64,000 bases of DNA, taken from assembly GCF_030272615.1 (NCBI RefSeq), contig NC_081408.1, forward strand, positions 769,509,336 through 769,573,335, given 5' to 3'. Both the position numbers and the translations under genes were made by a program. A model generated the notes under the pieces. It did no database searches. It was not told where the DNA came from and worked only from the letters and a program-made list of their open reading frames with translations. Positions 49,511-61,444 of this stretch are shown piece by piece. Origin of the DNA: Cryptomeria japonica. Taxonomy: Eukaryota > Streptophyta > Pinopsida > Cupressales > Cupressaceae. Numbering within the stretch: position 1 is the stretch's first letter; the number at the start of each line of letters is the position of its first letter.

Positions 49511-51928
49511 ATGGTTGAAACCCGCCTTCAAAAATCTAGGAGAATAGCTAAAGAAGCTCAAGAATCTGCAAATATGAGTTCTTATGAGTATGACAATGAT
49601 TTATTCTTCAATCCTGAGCACACTACATTACTCGACATGGATGTTTATAGAAACAATCCAAATGTGGAAAACACAAACACTACAAACAACAATGCTACAC
49701 ACAATGACAATGTGGACAACTTTTCAATACAATCAGCAGACATAGAAGAATCCATAATGAATCCTCATTTCAATAGATTGGTTGAAGAGATAATGAGAAG
49801 GGATAGACAATACTTTCTACACATGATGGCACAAAGTGGAGCTAAAATACCCCATGACTTTGACATGTCTCAACTTATGGAAAATCGACCCTCACAACAA
49901 ACTCACTCTAACATGGATCAAAAGAGACCAAATAGTGGAGGAAATAGAGGACCGAATATGGTACCTGAATCACCTTTAGCTTTGCTTAAAAAACCAGAAA
50001 TTCCACATACACAAGCTCAAACATATGATACTTACCTTCGAAGACCATTATGGAAGCCTTATGTAGATAGATATGCTCAATCACATGCTCAAGCTATGGA
50101 TCAATCAAAACAAGTGGATACTCAAAGGCATCCTCAAAATTTGGACATAAGGAAACCTCATGTCAAATTTGGGGGCAACACAATGGAAAATGAAATGCCT
50201 ATAGAATATGGTATATATGCACAAAATAGATATGGGGTTCCTCAACATGAAGCCATGCCAAGTGCTCCCTATATGCCACATCAATATAGACCTCCATATG
50301 GACATGTCTACGATCAGTATCATCCATACATGCAACAAGCTCCTCCTCAAATTGGTGTTTCAAACACGGGGTATGTTACAAGAAATAGATCTCCTCCCAA
50401 GAGCAATTTGGAGCAACAAATTAGAGATCTACAAAAGAAAATGGAGGACATGAGTATGCCAAAACCAACATACACTATGAGAGACATATGTCCTTATCCC
50501 TTTGATAAGAGCATTCCAATGCCTCCATTTCTTGCACACTTTGTGACGCCAAAATTTGACAAGTATAGAGGAAAAGGAGACCCCAAGGCACACATACGAC
50601 AATTTTTCACAGCCTGCATTGAGGTAGCGGCAGAGGAAACATATTTGATGAGGTTATTCCCACAGAGCTTAGGCGATCAAGCTATGGAATGGTTTTCTCA
50701 ATTACCTCCTGGTATTAAGTCATGGGGCGACTTAGCAGAGGCATTCATTCAACATTTCTCTTACAATATTGAGACGGATATCTCAGTCACTACTTTATGC
50801 AATACTAAACAAAAGGAAGGAGAATCTTTTGCGTCATTTTTACAAAGATGGAGAAATTTAGCTAGCAGATGCTCTTGCGAAATCCCACATAAACAAATGG
50901 TAGAAATGTTCACTCAAAATGTTAACAAGGATATTGGCTATGATCTCAGGAAAGCTTGTTTGTCTACCTTCAAGGATGTTATTGAAAAGGGCCTAGCAAC
51001 AGAAAAGGTATTAATTGAACAAGAAGTCATTAAGATATTCAAAGAAAACAAAGAGGACTTGAAAGGAAAAGACAAGCCAAGATTTTGGAATAAGAACAAG
51101 AACACAGTTAATGATGGTGTTGTTGATGCCAATATAGTAAGACCCAAGTTCATCTTTTCTGGATCAAGTTCTACAAACAATCAAGTGAATACTCAAACAA
51201 CTTCTAGACCATGAAGGAAGTATACCCCATTGGGAGAACCACTTGAATCAGTCTTCAAAAAGCTGGTGGCAAACAAAGTGATCACAGTTCCAGATTTTCC
51301 TCCATATGAACCAAAGGTCAAACCAAATTGGTGGAATGATGATGAGTATTGTGAATTTCATAAGAGCAAGGGTCACAAGACAGGTAATTGCCATCGACTG
51401 AAGAATATTGTGCAAGATCTCATTGATAGAGGTGATATTGAGATTGAGGGACATTCATCTAATCAAGAACATGAAATGTTTAAGGAACCATTCCCAAAGC
51501 ATGACAAGGGAAAAGGTAAAGCCATAGATGATCAAGCCAACTATACTAGAGCACCTTATAACTATGATTCAACTATTAACCACATCTCAATGGACAATCA
51601 TATCTCTACTATTACCATCAAGAGCAAAAATCCTGAGAATCCTCCTCAGAGACCCAAGATTGTCCTAAAAGGTGTTGGATCTTCTTCCGAGTCCACCTCT
51701 GAATGTCATGTTAAAACTCGTCGAGGTAAAATTACTTTGCCAGGTGCTTCAACTAAAAACACCGCTTCTTCATCTACCAAACCTGAGTATGACCTTGTAG
51801 AACAATTAGGGAAGACACCCGCGCTCATCTCCATCCTTGAGCTCTTACGCATATCCCCTGCTCATAAGGCTATTCTTGACAAAGTCTTGAGAGATACTGC
51901 CGTTCCTACTAATCTGAACGTGGACTAG
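49511..51928 (+). pseudogene. Tat gag (one internal stop)
   Basis: This is the structural polyprotein that forms the particle. The start MVETRLQKSRR is the first ATG of the long frame. A Gln/Pro-rich stretch with many Met and Tyr covers about residues 130-300. The retroelement capsid domain at about residues 345-505 reads FDKYRGKGDPKAHIRQFF, AMEWFSQLPPG and FASFLQRWRNLA. After TGA at 51212-51214 the same frame continues (LGEPLESVFKKL). A zinc-knuckle-like CEFHKSKGHKTGNCHRL lies near 51353-51400. A second stop, TAG 51926-51928, separates it from the protease. Both stops fit single C-to-T changes (CGA to TGA; CAG to TAG). Confidence 0.88.
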
Positions 51929-51937
51929 TTTCAAGCC

Positions 51938-52579
51938 ATGGTGGGTTACCTTTCCGTTCCACACTCCCTCACATTCACAGAAGCCGATGACGCCTCCATA
52001 AGTCAGCCACATAATGCACCTTTACATGTTGAAGCCTTCATACACAAACATCGAATAGAGAGAGTCCTGATAGATGGAGGAGCAGGTCTAAACATTTGTA
52101 CATTGAGCACCATTAAACAATTGGGATATTCTGACAAAGCTGTGAATTCAACAAATCAAATCACCATCAAGGCCTATGATGATGAAGAGCGCTCGTCCAA
52201 GGGCACAGTCACCTTACCTCTAAGAATTGGGCCAGTCACAAAGGATGTGGTTTGTCAAGTCCTAGATCTAGATCTCACATACAACATATTGCTAAGACGT
52301 CCTTGGATTCATGAAATGAGGGCAGTCCCATCAACATATCATCAATGCATTAAGTTTCCTCATAATGGAGTCGAGGTAATAGTCAACGGTGATCCAAATC
52401 CGTTCATATATTGCAATAACTTGAGATCACATACTGAGACTATCATTCCCAGTAATTGTGAGGCTGCTCCTTCTTCGGCATACATTGATCCTGAGTCATT
52501 GAAACCTTCGACATCAAAACAAGGTGAACTTAAAGGCAAATTTCAAGACAAAGGCATGGGAGAATACACTTTGAATTAG
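51938..52579 (+). pseudogene. Tat aspartic protease region of pol
   Basis: Retropepsin-like domain that processes the polyprotein. The frame runs on from gag and the first downstream Met is at 51938. The active-site region at about 52063-52100 reads RVLIDGGAGLNICT; plant Tat/Athila-type elements commonly have D-G-G rather than D-T/S-G here. The second half contains ILLRRPWIHEMRAVPST (about 52288), a conserved Tat protease segment. It ends at TAG 52577-52579, the third in-frame stop. Confidence 0.8.
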
Positions 52580-52582
52580 ACC

Positions 52583-54649
52583 ATGTTTTTACGACAAGTA
52601 ATGAGCTCTCCAAAAGAGTATGGAAGGCCACATCCTAACAAGCAAATCTCCATCATGATACTCAAATGGGATCCTACTACCTTTCAAAGATGGGGCGAAC
52701 TAGAAGAGGAAAATTTATACAAAATGCTTTACAAAGACATTGAAGAGGACACACATGATCAGATTAATATACCCTGTGAGAACTATGGCAAAGGCTTCAA
52801 GATTCTACAAAGATTTGGGTATGATGGAAAAAGCCCTCTTGGGTTACGCAAAGAAGGCGTCATGGAGCCCTTACAACCTGAATTGACTGTAAGAAGAGAA
52901 TGCTCAAAGGGACTTGGTTTTCTGACTTCCAAGATACACACTAAAAGGACAGAAGAGGCATCGCAAAGCAAAGTTGCCAAAGTTCAACAAGAGGATTATT
53001 ATTCCACAGATTCCAATGAATGGGAATGGGGTTCAGACAAATCCTCCAGTGACTATGAGCTCACCGAGACATTTAGAGAGCCAGATGAACCCACAGAAAA
53101 AGAGGAATTTTACAAAAAATTCAGAGTTGGTCAAGAAACAACTCATAAGGATTCCCCACAGTCTTCGTTTCAAGGTCTTAGGTCGAAATCACATAGGATG
53201 AGGACACCTGTCCTGGAAGGTGCTACTAGTGATCACAATTTGGATTCGCTTGCGATCGAAACTGATGAGGAGAGTGCCATCGATGACCTCGACGATTGCC
53301 TCGATATACCCGAATATAACCACATCTTCACTCTTAGCCCTGCAAACTCTGAAAACATTAAAGGCCTTCCCCTTGTTCATCCCCAACTCATTGACTGGGA
53401 TTATGAAGGATCAGCACAATTTGATACATTTCAAAATGACGAAGCTATTATCGACTATCTTGGCATACGAGATGATCTTCCCCCTAGAGACCACAAAGTA
53501 GGATACATCATAGAACTCAACAACATGGCATATTTTGGTGAGGGTGTCGGACCTTCCAGTCACAAAAATGTGAAAATAAGAACAAAACAAGGGTCTTATG
53601 GCGAAAACCACACTGTGGCGCTATCTGACTCCAAAAAAGTAAAAAGAAAGGACGTATCTGAGGGTGAAAACCTCTCTGAGGCACTCGAAGATGGAAGGCT
53701 CGACATTCTCCCAGCATCATATGAGGAAAAGTCATCCATGTTGGTAGAGGAGACTATCAAGACAAACATTGGTACAGAAGGAGTTCCACACAACATATTC
53801 CTGGCTCAATCCTTGATAAAGTCCGAAAGGGGAAAATTCATAAGCTTCTTCAAAGAACGACAAATCAACTTTGCATGGTCATACGCTGATATGCCTGGAT
53901 TAGATCCGGATTTGGTAATGCATCATTTGATAGTCAAACCGGGGGCAAAGCCAGTGAAACAGAAATTAAGAAAAATGCATCCGCAAGTGGCATTACTAGT
54001 TAAAGCAGAGCTGGAGAAATTATTGGATGTCGGATTCATACGCACAATTGATTATCCCGAATGGATCTCCAATTTAGTACCTGTCAATAAACCAGATCGC
54101 AGCATCAGAATATGTATAGATTTTAGAGACATCAACAAAGCTTGTCCGAAAGATGACTTCCCATTACCAAATATCGACTTGATCGTTGATCTCACAACAG
54201 GTCACGAAATGTTATCTTTAATGGATGGGTTCTCTGGTTATAATCAAATCAGGATTGCACCCGAGGATCAACACAAAACATCATTCACTTGTCCGTGGGG
54301 AACTTTCTATTGGAATATCATGCCCTTTGGGCTGAAAAATGCAGGTGCTACATATCAAAGAGCAATGACCACTATCTTTCATGATCTCATGCACATAACC
54401 GTGGAAGATTATGTTGATGATCTCTTGGGAAAATCAATAGACAAAGATACACATTTGGACATACTTTCAGTCGTCTTTGATCGGTTGGAAAAATACAAGG
54501 TAAGATTAAACCCCAAGAAATGTGTCTTTGGAGTAACCTCCGGGAAGCTCCTAGGATTCATTGTGTCTAAAAGAGGAATCGAAGCCGATCAAGCAAAAGT
54601 CAAGGCTATCTTGGATATGCCGCCGCCCAGAAATATCAGTCAACTTTGA
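52583..54649 (+). pseudogene. Tat pol: G-patch-like segment and reverse transcriptase
   Basis: Same frame as gag. An N-terminal G-patch-like motif lies at about 52783-52935 (GKGFKILQRFGYDGKSPLGL, later KGLGF). A long acidic linker follows. Reverse transcriptase runs from about 53930: MHPQVALLVKAELEKLLDVG, IRICIDFRDINKACPKDDFP, LMDGFSGYNQI, PFGLKNAGATYQRAM and the catalytic YVDD at 54410-54421. TGA at 54647-54649 truncates it just before the connection region, which continues in the same frame (SLQGRLQSIRRF). Confidence 0.9.
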
Positions 54650-57031
54650 TCCTTACAAGGGAGACTCCAGTCCATACGAAGATTCATAGCACAACTTGCA
54701 GATAAGTGTAATCCTTTCCAGCACCTGCTACATAAAAACATCAAGTTCAAATGGGATGAGAACTGTCAACAAGCTTTTCAGACACTCAAAGATTATCTTT
54801 TAAATCCGCCAGTTTTGATGCCACCAATTCCAGATCAACCTTTGCTACTATACATATCAGCTACTCCAACAACACTGGGGGCACTCCTAGCACAACAAGT
54901 TGCTGACGGCAAGGAAAAAGCAATATACTATATCAGTCGCACATTGGTGGGATATGAGCTAAACTACACACCAATCGAGCGTGCATGTCTCGCTGTGGTC
55001 TTTGCTTCACAAAAATTACGACATTATATGCTCACTCACAAGACTAAGTTGATTGCAAGAATTGATCCATTAAAATATCTTCTCAACAAAGCTACACTTA
55101 CTGGGCGGCTGGCCAAGTGGGTAATGATTCTGAGTGAATTCGACATCAAGTATGTGGACAGAAAAGCAATAAAAGGACAAGCAATCGCGGATCAATTAGC
55201 AGATGCTCCCATGATAGATGATGCTCCTCTAAATTCAGAATTTCCAGATGAAGCCATTTTAACAATATCACATGCAAAGCCATGGCAACTATACTTTGAT
55301 GGCTCATACACACAGCATGGGGCAGGAGCTGGTATTTTCTTTATAACTCCTCAAGGCGATTCTATACCAAAATCATACCGCTTATCATTTCCTTGCACTA
55401 ACAATATAGCGAAATATGAGGCATTAACAACTGGATTACGAATTGCAGTTCAGTGGAAGATCCAAGAACTTCATGTTTTTGGGGATTCTCAACTTGTTAT
55501 CTGTCAAACAACTGATGATTACCAAACAAAAGATGAAAAACTAATGCCTTACAAACAACTGGTAGATGATTTGAAACAGCACTTCATAAAGATAGATTTT
55601 GAACAGATACCAAGAGAGCAAAATCGTGTTGCAGACGCTATGGCTACAATTGCTTCACTAATTGACTTACCTCAAAATGAAGCCTGCTATGAGTTCCTGG
55701 TAGACAACCTGCTAGTTCCTTCATATGAGATCACTCCTACTGAAATGATATGCGTTGTTGGTCCCGAATCCCAGTCATATGGTTCCATATTCACATATCT
55801 TCGCGACAATATCTTACCTCCCGATCTATCAAACAACCAACGCCGCACTTTCATTCGCCAATCCTCTCGATATGTCATTCTAGTTGATATCCTATACCGA
55901 CGAGGTCTAGATGGCATTCTTCTTAGATGTTTAGACAGCGATGAAGCTCAGATTGCATTACGTGAAGTGCATGAAGGGATATGTGGTCCGCATACTAGTG
56001 GTCCTACCTTAGCCAAGAAACTCATCAGGACTGGATATTACTGGCCCACTATGGGAAAAGACTCATATCAGTTTGTCAAGAAATGCAAGCAATGTCAAAT
56101 TCATGGAGACCTCATACATGCACCAGCACAAGAACTACAACCACTGGCGTCTCCTTGGCCCTTTTGTCGGTGGGGACTCGATCTCATAGGCAAGATTCAC
56201 CCTCCTTCTTCCAATGGTCATAAATTCATTATCACAGCGACAGAGTATTTCACAAAGTGGATTGAAGCCGTGCCTCTCACACAAGTCACTAGGAAACAAA
56301 TTGCTACCTTCATCCTGAACTACATCATTTGCCGATATGGTATTCCTAATTCCATTATTACTGATAACGGGCGTCCCTTCAAAAATCAGGATGTTCGTGA
56401 ACTCTGTGATCACTTCCATATTTCCCATCGTTTCTCCACACCATATTACCCCCAAGGTAATGGCCAAGCTGAGGCGTCTAATAAAACAATTCTTAAAATC
56501 CTAAAAAAGACAATCGACGACGCTGGCCGTAACTGGCATATCCAACTCAATCCTGCACTTTGGGCCTACCGCACAAGTGTCCGTACACCTACAGGAGCTA
56601 CACGCTACTCACTTGTCTACGGCGTTGAAGCCATCTTGCCTATTGAGGTCGAGTTACCTTCTTTACGGGTCTCTTTGCGAAACATCATCAACGATGAAGA
56701 TTACAGGGTCTCTCGCTTACAAGAACTAGAACTGCTGGATGAATGGAGACAAACTACTTTTAATCATCTCAAGGCTTACCAACAAAGAATGAGTCACAGC
56801 TACAATCACAAAGTCAAGCCTCGCACATTTGAGGTAGGTGACTTAGTCCTCAGAGAAAATCCAAAAAATCAGCAAGACAGAGAGAAGAAGGGCAAGTTCG
56901 AACCAAATTGGCTGGGTCCTTACATCGTTACAGCTGCCTATGGATCCGGTGCATATCAGCTCTCGACTATAGAAGGTGAACCTTTGGAGGATCCTATCAA
57001 CACCATGCACCTTCGCAGGTTTTACACATAG
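54650..57031 (+). pseudogene. Tat pol: RNase H, second (archaeal-type) RNase H and integrase
   Basis: First RNase H: LLLYISATPTTLGALLAQ (54841), then LNYTPIERACLAVVFASQKL and GQAIADQLADAP. Second RNase H: LYFDGSYTQHGAGAGIFF (about 55289), YEALTTGLRIA, FGDSQLVICQ and NRVADAMATIAS; this extra domain defines the Tat lineage. Integrase: zinc region with CKQCQIHGD (about 56087), then core residues in GLDLIGKIH, IITDNGRPFKNQ and GQAEASNK. The tail carries FEVGDLVLRENP and ends MHLRRFYT with TAG. No stop or frameshift occurs in this 2.38-kb part after 54649. Confidence 0.92.
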
Positions 57032-57121
57032 CTCTTCGGAATATCCTAATTCAAAAATACAAAAAAAATCAAAAAATTCAAAAATACAAAAAAATTATAA
57101 AAAACAAAAAAATCGTTACTA

Positions 57122-57268
57122 GGTGAAAACCTGGCAAACAGGCGCCTTGTAACACAAAAAAAAATTGAAAAATCAAAAAAGTAAAGAGAAATAATTTTGT
57201 CCAATGGTGAAAACCACTTCGGTGGCACCCTGGGCAAGTACCATGGTGAAAACTGGGTCACCAGCGCC
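57122..57268 (+). other. Three bulged-hairpin modules (AAAA bulge) after pol
   Basis: 57122-57146: GGTG-AAAA-CCTG-gcaaa-CAGG-CGCC. 57206-57229: GGTG-AAAA-CCAC-ttcg-GTGG-CACC, with a UUCG tetraloop. 57245-57268: GGTG-AAAA-CTGG-gtca-CCAG-CGCC. Inner stems differ but always pair. The outer stem pairs too (one U-G pair in two modules). The linker gggcaagtaccat before the last module is shared with the left Tat copy (970-983). Confidence 0.75.
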
Positions 57269-58770
57269 ATGCGTAGAGACATTGCTCCTCCCTCCTTCAG
57301 GATTCTCTTTCATCCTCTTCACTTTGCACACACTCACAACCTATTCATTCACAATAAACTTACCCATTCCCATCATGGCTTGTTATTGATCTACCCAAGA
57401 TTGGTTAGCCATTCATAATAAACCTCCCTTTCCATCCATAATAAGTCAGATCCTATCTGTGGCTAAGGCAAATCCTACGTCTAGTGATGGGTGTGGAACT
57501 AAGAGCATCACATGTTTCGAGGAGTACAGTTTCTTCCAGCTTTCTTCAGTCTATTCGCGCACAATCCGCAATAAAGCAACATTTGCATCGCAGATCCGCA
57601 ATAAAGTTTCGTCTTCTCCGCAATAAAGTATCAGTTTCATGGATTCAGTTCGTTTCAGATGAGACACAACAGCAACAATGGGCTTCAACAAATCAAATCT
57701 TTCAACAGATTCAGACAACATATGGTTCAGTGCTATCTATCCTTTTTGTGAAAGTAAACATTGTGACCACAATCAAATAAGACTTATACAAGTGACAAGG
57801 GACACTAAACTTGAGGACTACAGTGGATGTTGGTGTTGAGTCTTGGTTTTCTTTTGATTTCATCTTTTTGGTGACATGTCTTTTAGCTTTTCTAGGATGT
57901 CTCTGACTAGAGATTCTATCTCCAGGATGTCTTTGACTAGAAAGGCGAGGATGGGGTATCGTCACCTATTTGCATTTGCTGTCTGTGGATTGTCTCTTAG
58001 TAATGCTATGACTTGTCCAAGGATATGAGGACACTGTGAGTCTAGTATGAACTGGGGCATTCCTTGTTTGTGACTGTCTTATCTCCATGCAAACAGGTAC
58101 AATGACTTTCTGGGTCGAACATATGCCTCGATGGTCATAACCTACTTGCCATAATAAAGCTCAATGATGATAACGCACAAGAGGCTCTTTCACATTCATA
58201 TTTTCTGTCTTCCATCCCCCTTTCTTGATTGACTTCCATCGTCCCTCTCGAGTCCGCTTAGCTTGCTATCACATGACTGAGTATAATGACACACCAAAAA
58301 CATTTGCATTTCATTTAGTTTGTACCTGCATTACCACATATAAGCATTTCATACATACATATAGATATCACAATTACATCACATCCTGCACACAACACCT
58401 GTTAGCACAATTTACATTTGCATTATCATATTCATTTGCATTACATACATTCACATTTGCATCATGCATTACATATACAATATAAAAGAACAAAAATATA
58501 TACTGCATTGCATCATATAAGCATCCATATCATAAGCATCACATAAGAACATCTCATCACATAGGTACACATGCATATGGCTGCCGCAAAAATGAATCAT
58601 CTCATATATAATCAAATGTGTCATGATACAATGATGTCAAAAAAATCATATGGCTACAAAATCACCCATAGGTGTCTACAATACAAAAATGGTACAAATA
58701 CTGATACAAGGGGAGCCCTCTATGGCTATGATGAACTCCCTCCCTCGGAGCCGCCTGGCCTCGATGGAGT
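57269..58770. other. Tat 3' non-coding region before the antisense gene
   Basis: No coding domain. 57550-57630 repeats ccgcaataaag three times. 57875-57940 repeats aggatgtct(c/t)tgactaga twice. 58340-58480 is rich in acatt(t/c)gcat words. It would include the 3' end and terminator of the antisense PMD gene; no poly(A) signal can be assigned with confidence. Confidence 0.5.
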
Positions 58771-60682
58771 CTAAGCTCTAGAAGGACCTGCTCCAGGATC
58801 ACCCTGCCTATCTGGTGGTGGTGGAGGACCCATGACCCCACCACTCAATGCCTGTCTCCTCCGGCTCCCTCCCGTAGCCATCGCTGTCCGTGATGGTCTA
58901 TGGAAGCTCCTCGCCCGCTGATCTGCTGGCATGGCACCATAATATACCTCCCTCCAGTAGGCGATCTCCTCTCCAGCTCGCAGGACATATGCGTAGCCTG
59001 CTTCTGCATCCTCCACCGCCTGCCTCCCTGCCCTCAGCGCTGTCTCAGCCTCAGTGTAGCGCTGGATAGCTTGATCCCTCTCTCGCTCCGTGTCCTTGAG
59101 CCTCATCCTGAGTCGGTCTCTCTCCCTCTCCAACTCCTGGATCTCGTCTGCCTGGCCCTGGCAGATCTCCCTCAGCTCTAGCAGCTCATCCTCCTCTGGA
59201 TCCCCACCCTCTGCCTCTGCCTGTGGCTCTCCCTCTGCGGGTGCCTGCCCCTGTACCTGTATCGGTGCCTGAACAGGTACCTGTCTCTGTGCATGCCTGA
59301 GTACCTGTACCTGTCTCTGACCCTGTGCCTGTACTGGCACCTGTCCCTGCACCTGTCCTTGTCTTTGTCCCTGTGCTGCTGGTACCTGCAGGGGCAATCC
59401 ACCGCGACCCCTCACCACCTGAGCCTGTCTCTCCTGTCCACCCTCCCTCCGAGGTGCCACCCTCCTCTCCCCAACTACTCCCCTCCACCTCCGTCGGCCC
59501 CTGCCTCCATCACCCCCACCGTCATCATCATCATCTCCTCCTGCATCTCCCTCCAGTAGCTCCCCTGGATCTGTCAGTCGAGGGAATGGATGCTCTGCCC
59601 AGTAAGCTGTATACTCTGCATCCATACCTGCATCCTCAATCTCTGGCCACATATCCCAGGGTAGGGGCATCATCTCTGCCAGCTGTGTGACGGCCTGATC
59701 ATATGACAATAATGGCCCGAACTGCGCCTGATCCCTCACTGTGCGGGCATACATACCCGAGCCTCGTGGCATCCTCTGGATCCTGCCAAACTGTCTGCAT
59801 ACCCTGTCCACCAGCTGTCTCTCCAATATGTAGGGCATCCGCCCAATCAGATATCTGCTCCTGAAGGTATAGGGCAGCTCCACTGCGTCATCCTCCCACT
59901 CCTCACACCCAGATGACGACGTCAATGTCATCTATCACTCGTCTCTAGTGCTCTAGCCTGCCAATCCGAGGCTGTGAAGTGATCATATCATACAAGTGAA
60001 CAAAGCTCCGCCCATGACCTCTGCCCCTGAAGTGTATCGACCGTGTGATAGGCAGATGCTCATATGCCCACACCTGCAATAGTGTCACTCCACAGCCCAA
60101 TCCCACTGATCCATGGTAGACGAACTGGTGCAACTCATAATACAGGTGTGCCAAGACACATGGACCCCATGCATATCTGGTGTACTGAGTCACCAATATC
60201 TCCAGTGCTCCTCCCCAGCGCACTGCCAACCCCCGTGTTGCCCTGTCCGGACACAGGAACCCACTGATGGCTCCTCCGATCACAGCTGGCAAAGCTAACC
60301 CTGTCGCAGTCATGGTATCCCATGCCACATGCCCTGCTCTCATCTCTAGCTCGGGATCCTGGAACACCCATCTCAAAGCCTCTCTATCTCCATCTTGGTC
60401 ATAGGGGATTAGATCTTCATCGATCGGTATGTGCAGAATCCTATAAACATCCTCAAGCGTCACTGTCATCTCCCCCATCGGCAAATGAAATGTGCATGTC
60501 TCGGAGTGCCATCTCTTCGCCAGCGCAGTCAGCAAACCCATGTTTGCCCGAAACTTAGGCACATACAGCACGTGTCTCAATCCCATCTCCTCAATAGCAG
60601 CTCTGTCCTCAAACGACAACTCCGGTTGCAATCTCTGTGTAGACGGGAATCTCTCCCGTGACTCTAACATGGGCAAATACTC

Positions 60683-61289
60683 CTGCAGTCAAACAATCAA
60701 ATCATGTCAGTCATCGTGGCATTCACTGTTCATCACAAAATGCTATTTGCTATCTAAATGCATATGGTTATCTATTCTAGTGACACTCACTGTTCATCAC
60801 AAAGTGTTGCTATCTATCCTAGTAGTGCTCCCTGTTCATCACAAAGTACTACGTGTGTGACATTCCCTGTTCATCACAAAGTGTTACTCACATTTTGCAC
60901 TCCCTGTTCATCACAAAGTGCAGCTCATACTTTGGGTACTCCCTGTTCATCACAAAGTACTCTATCTTGGTACTCACTGTTCATCACAAAGTGCCTTGAT
61001 CTATCCTAGTCTTCCTAGAGGACCTGCTTGAGTGTATCCTCTCAGCAGCTTATCCAATCGACAGCGTATGTTCATCACAGAACTGCCGATTTGACCTAGA
61101 AGACCAAAAACTTGCATTTTCTGACATATACGTGTTTTAAATTCACAAACGCGCCCATAGACTGCACAAGCGTGCCTACATAACACAAACACGCTTTCTT
61201 GACATAAACATGCATTTATTACATTACCTAGTATGCATTAATGACAACAATAAATGCATCAAAGTATGAGGAGGTTTGGTGGTACTTAC
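60683..61289 (-). other. Intron of the antisense PMD gene (607 bp)
   Basis: On the minus strand the donor is CCG|GTAAGT and the acceptor is gactgcAG|GAG after a T-rich stretch. It is a phase 0 intron, joining a 22-codon exon to the PMD frame without loss. Read from the sense strand of the retroelement there is no GT-AG pair, so retrotransposition would not remove it. Confidence 0.85.
60716..61000 (+). repeat. Array of seven covarying hairpins with a conserved 15-nt loop
   Basis: The loop C(A/C)CTGTTCATCACAA starts at 60724, 60788, 60830, 60865, 60902, 60941 and 60975. Flanking stems differ from unit to unit but pair: GTGGCATT/AATGCTAT, TAGTGACACT/AGTGTTGCTA, GTAGTGCT/AGTACTAC, GTGTGTGACATT/AGTGTTACTCAC (one mismatch), TTGCACT/AGTGCAG, GGGTACT/AGTACTC and GGTACT/AGTGCC. 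All non-Watson-Crick pairs inside the stems are G-U on the plus strand. A decayed eighth loop lies at 61069-61080. The array sits inside the intron of the antisense gene. Confidence 0.85.
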
Positions 61290-61444
61290 CGGCTCTCCTG
61301 CCTCTGCTGGTCTCTGAAATCGACGAACGCGGTCGAATCTGTGTACGAAAGCCATCGCTGCTGACTGTTGCTGCTCTTTTCTCGCTTTGCACTGTGATCT
61401 CGTGAAGGTGTAGGTGACAATGAGGATGTCTTTTGCCCGTGGTC

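Larger units (their letters stand above)
58771..61355 (-). pseudogene. Antisense plant mobile domain (PMD) gene, two exons, in the Tat element
   Basis: Exon 1 (61355-61290) codes for 22 residues starting MAFVHRFDRVRRFQ. Exon 2 starts at 60682 and continues the frame (EYLPMLESRER). The PMD core reads GLLTALAKRWHSETCTFHLP, then GEMTVTLEDVYRILHIPIDE, typical of PF10536-type proteins. TAG at 59947-59945 replaces the expected Trp, and a frameshift follows near 59905. The second frame (59931-58771) continues the family pattern, with DRVCRQFGRIQRMPRG. It ends in a Gln/Val-rich repeat (about 59170-59400) and a coiled coil (LELREICQGQADEIQELERE). The function in the element is unknown; related host PMD proteins act in silencing and genome maintenance. 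Confidence 0.82.

Noticed and set aside
52583-54649. Separate pol gene starting at 52583
   Set aside because: It is in the same frame as gag and protease and is separated from them only by in-frame stop codons, so it is part of one original polyprotein, not an independent gene.
59178-59559. Overlapping open frames on both strands opposite the PMD tail
   Set aside because: All are shadows of the Gln/Val/Pro-rich repeat of the antisense gene.
60716-61000. Array of regularly repeated palindromic units resembling a CRISPR array
   Set aside because: The conserved part is the 15-nt loop, and the stems vary by compensation. Spacing is irregular and there is no leader or cas gene; the context is a plant retrotransposon.
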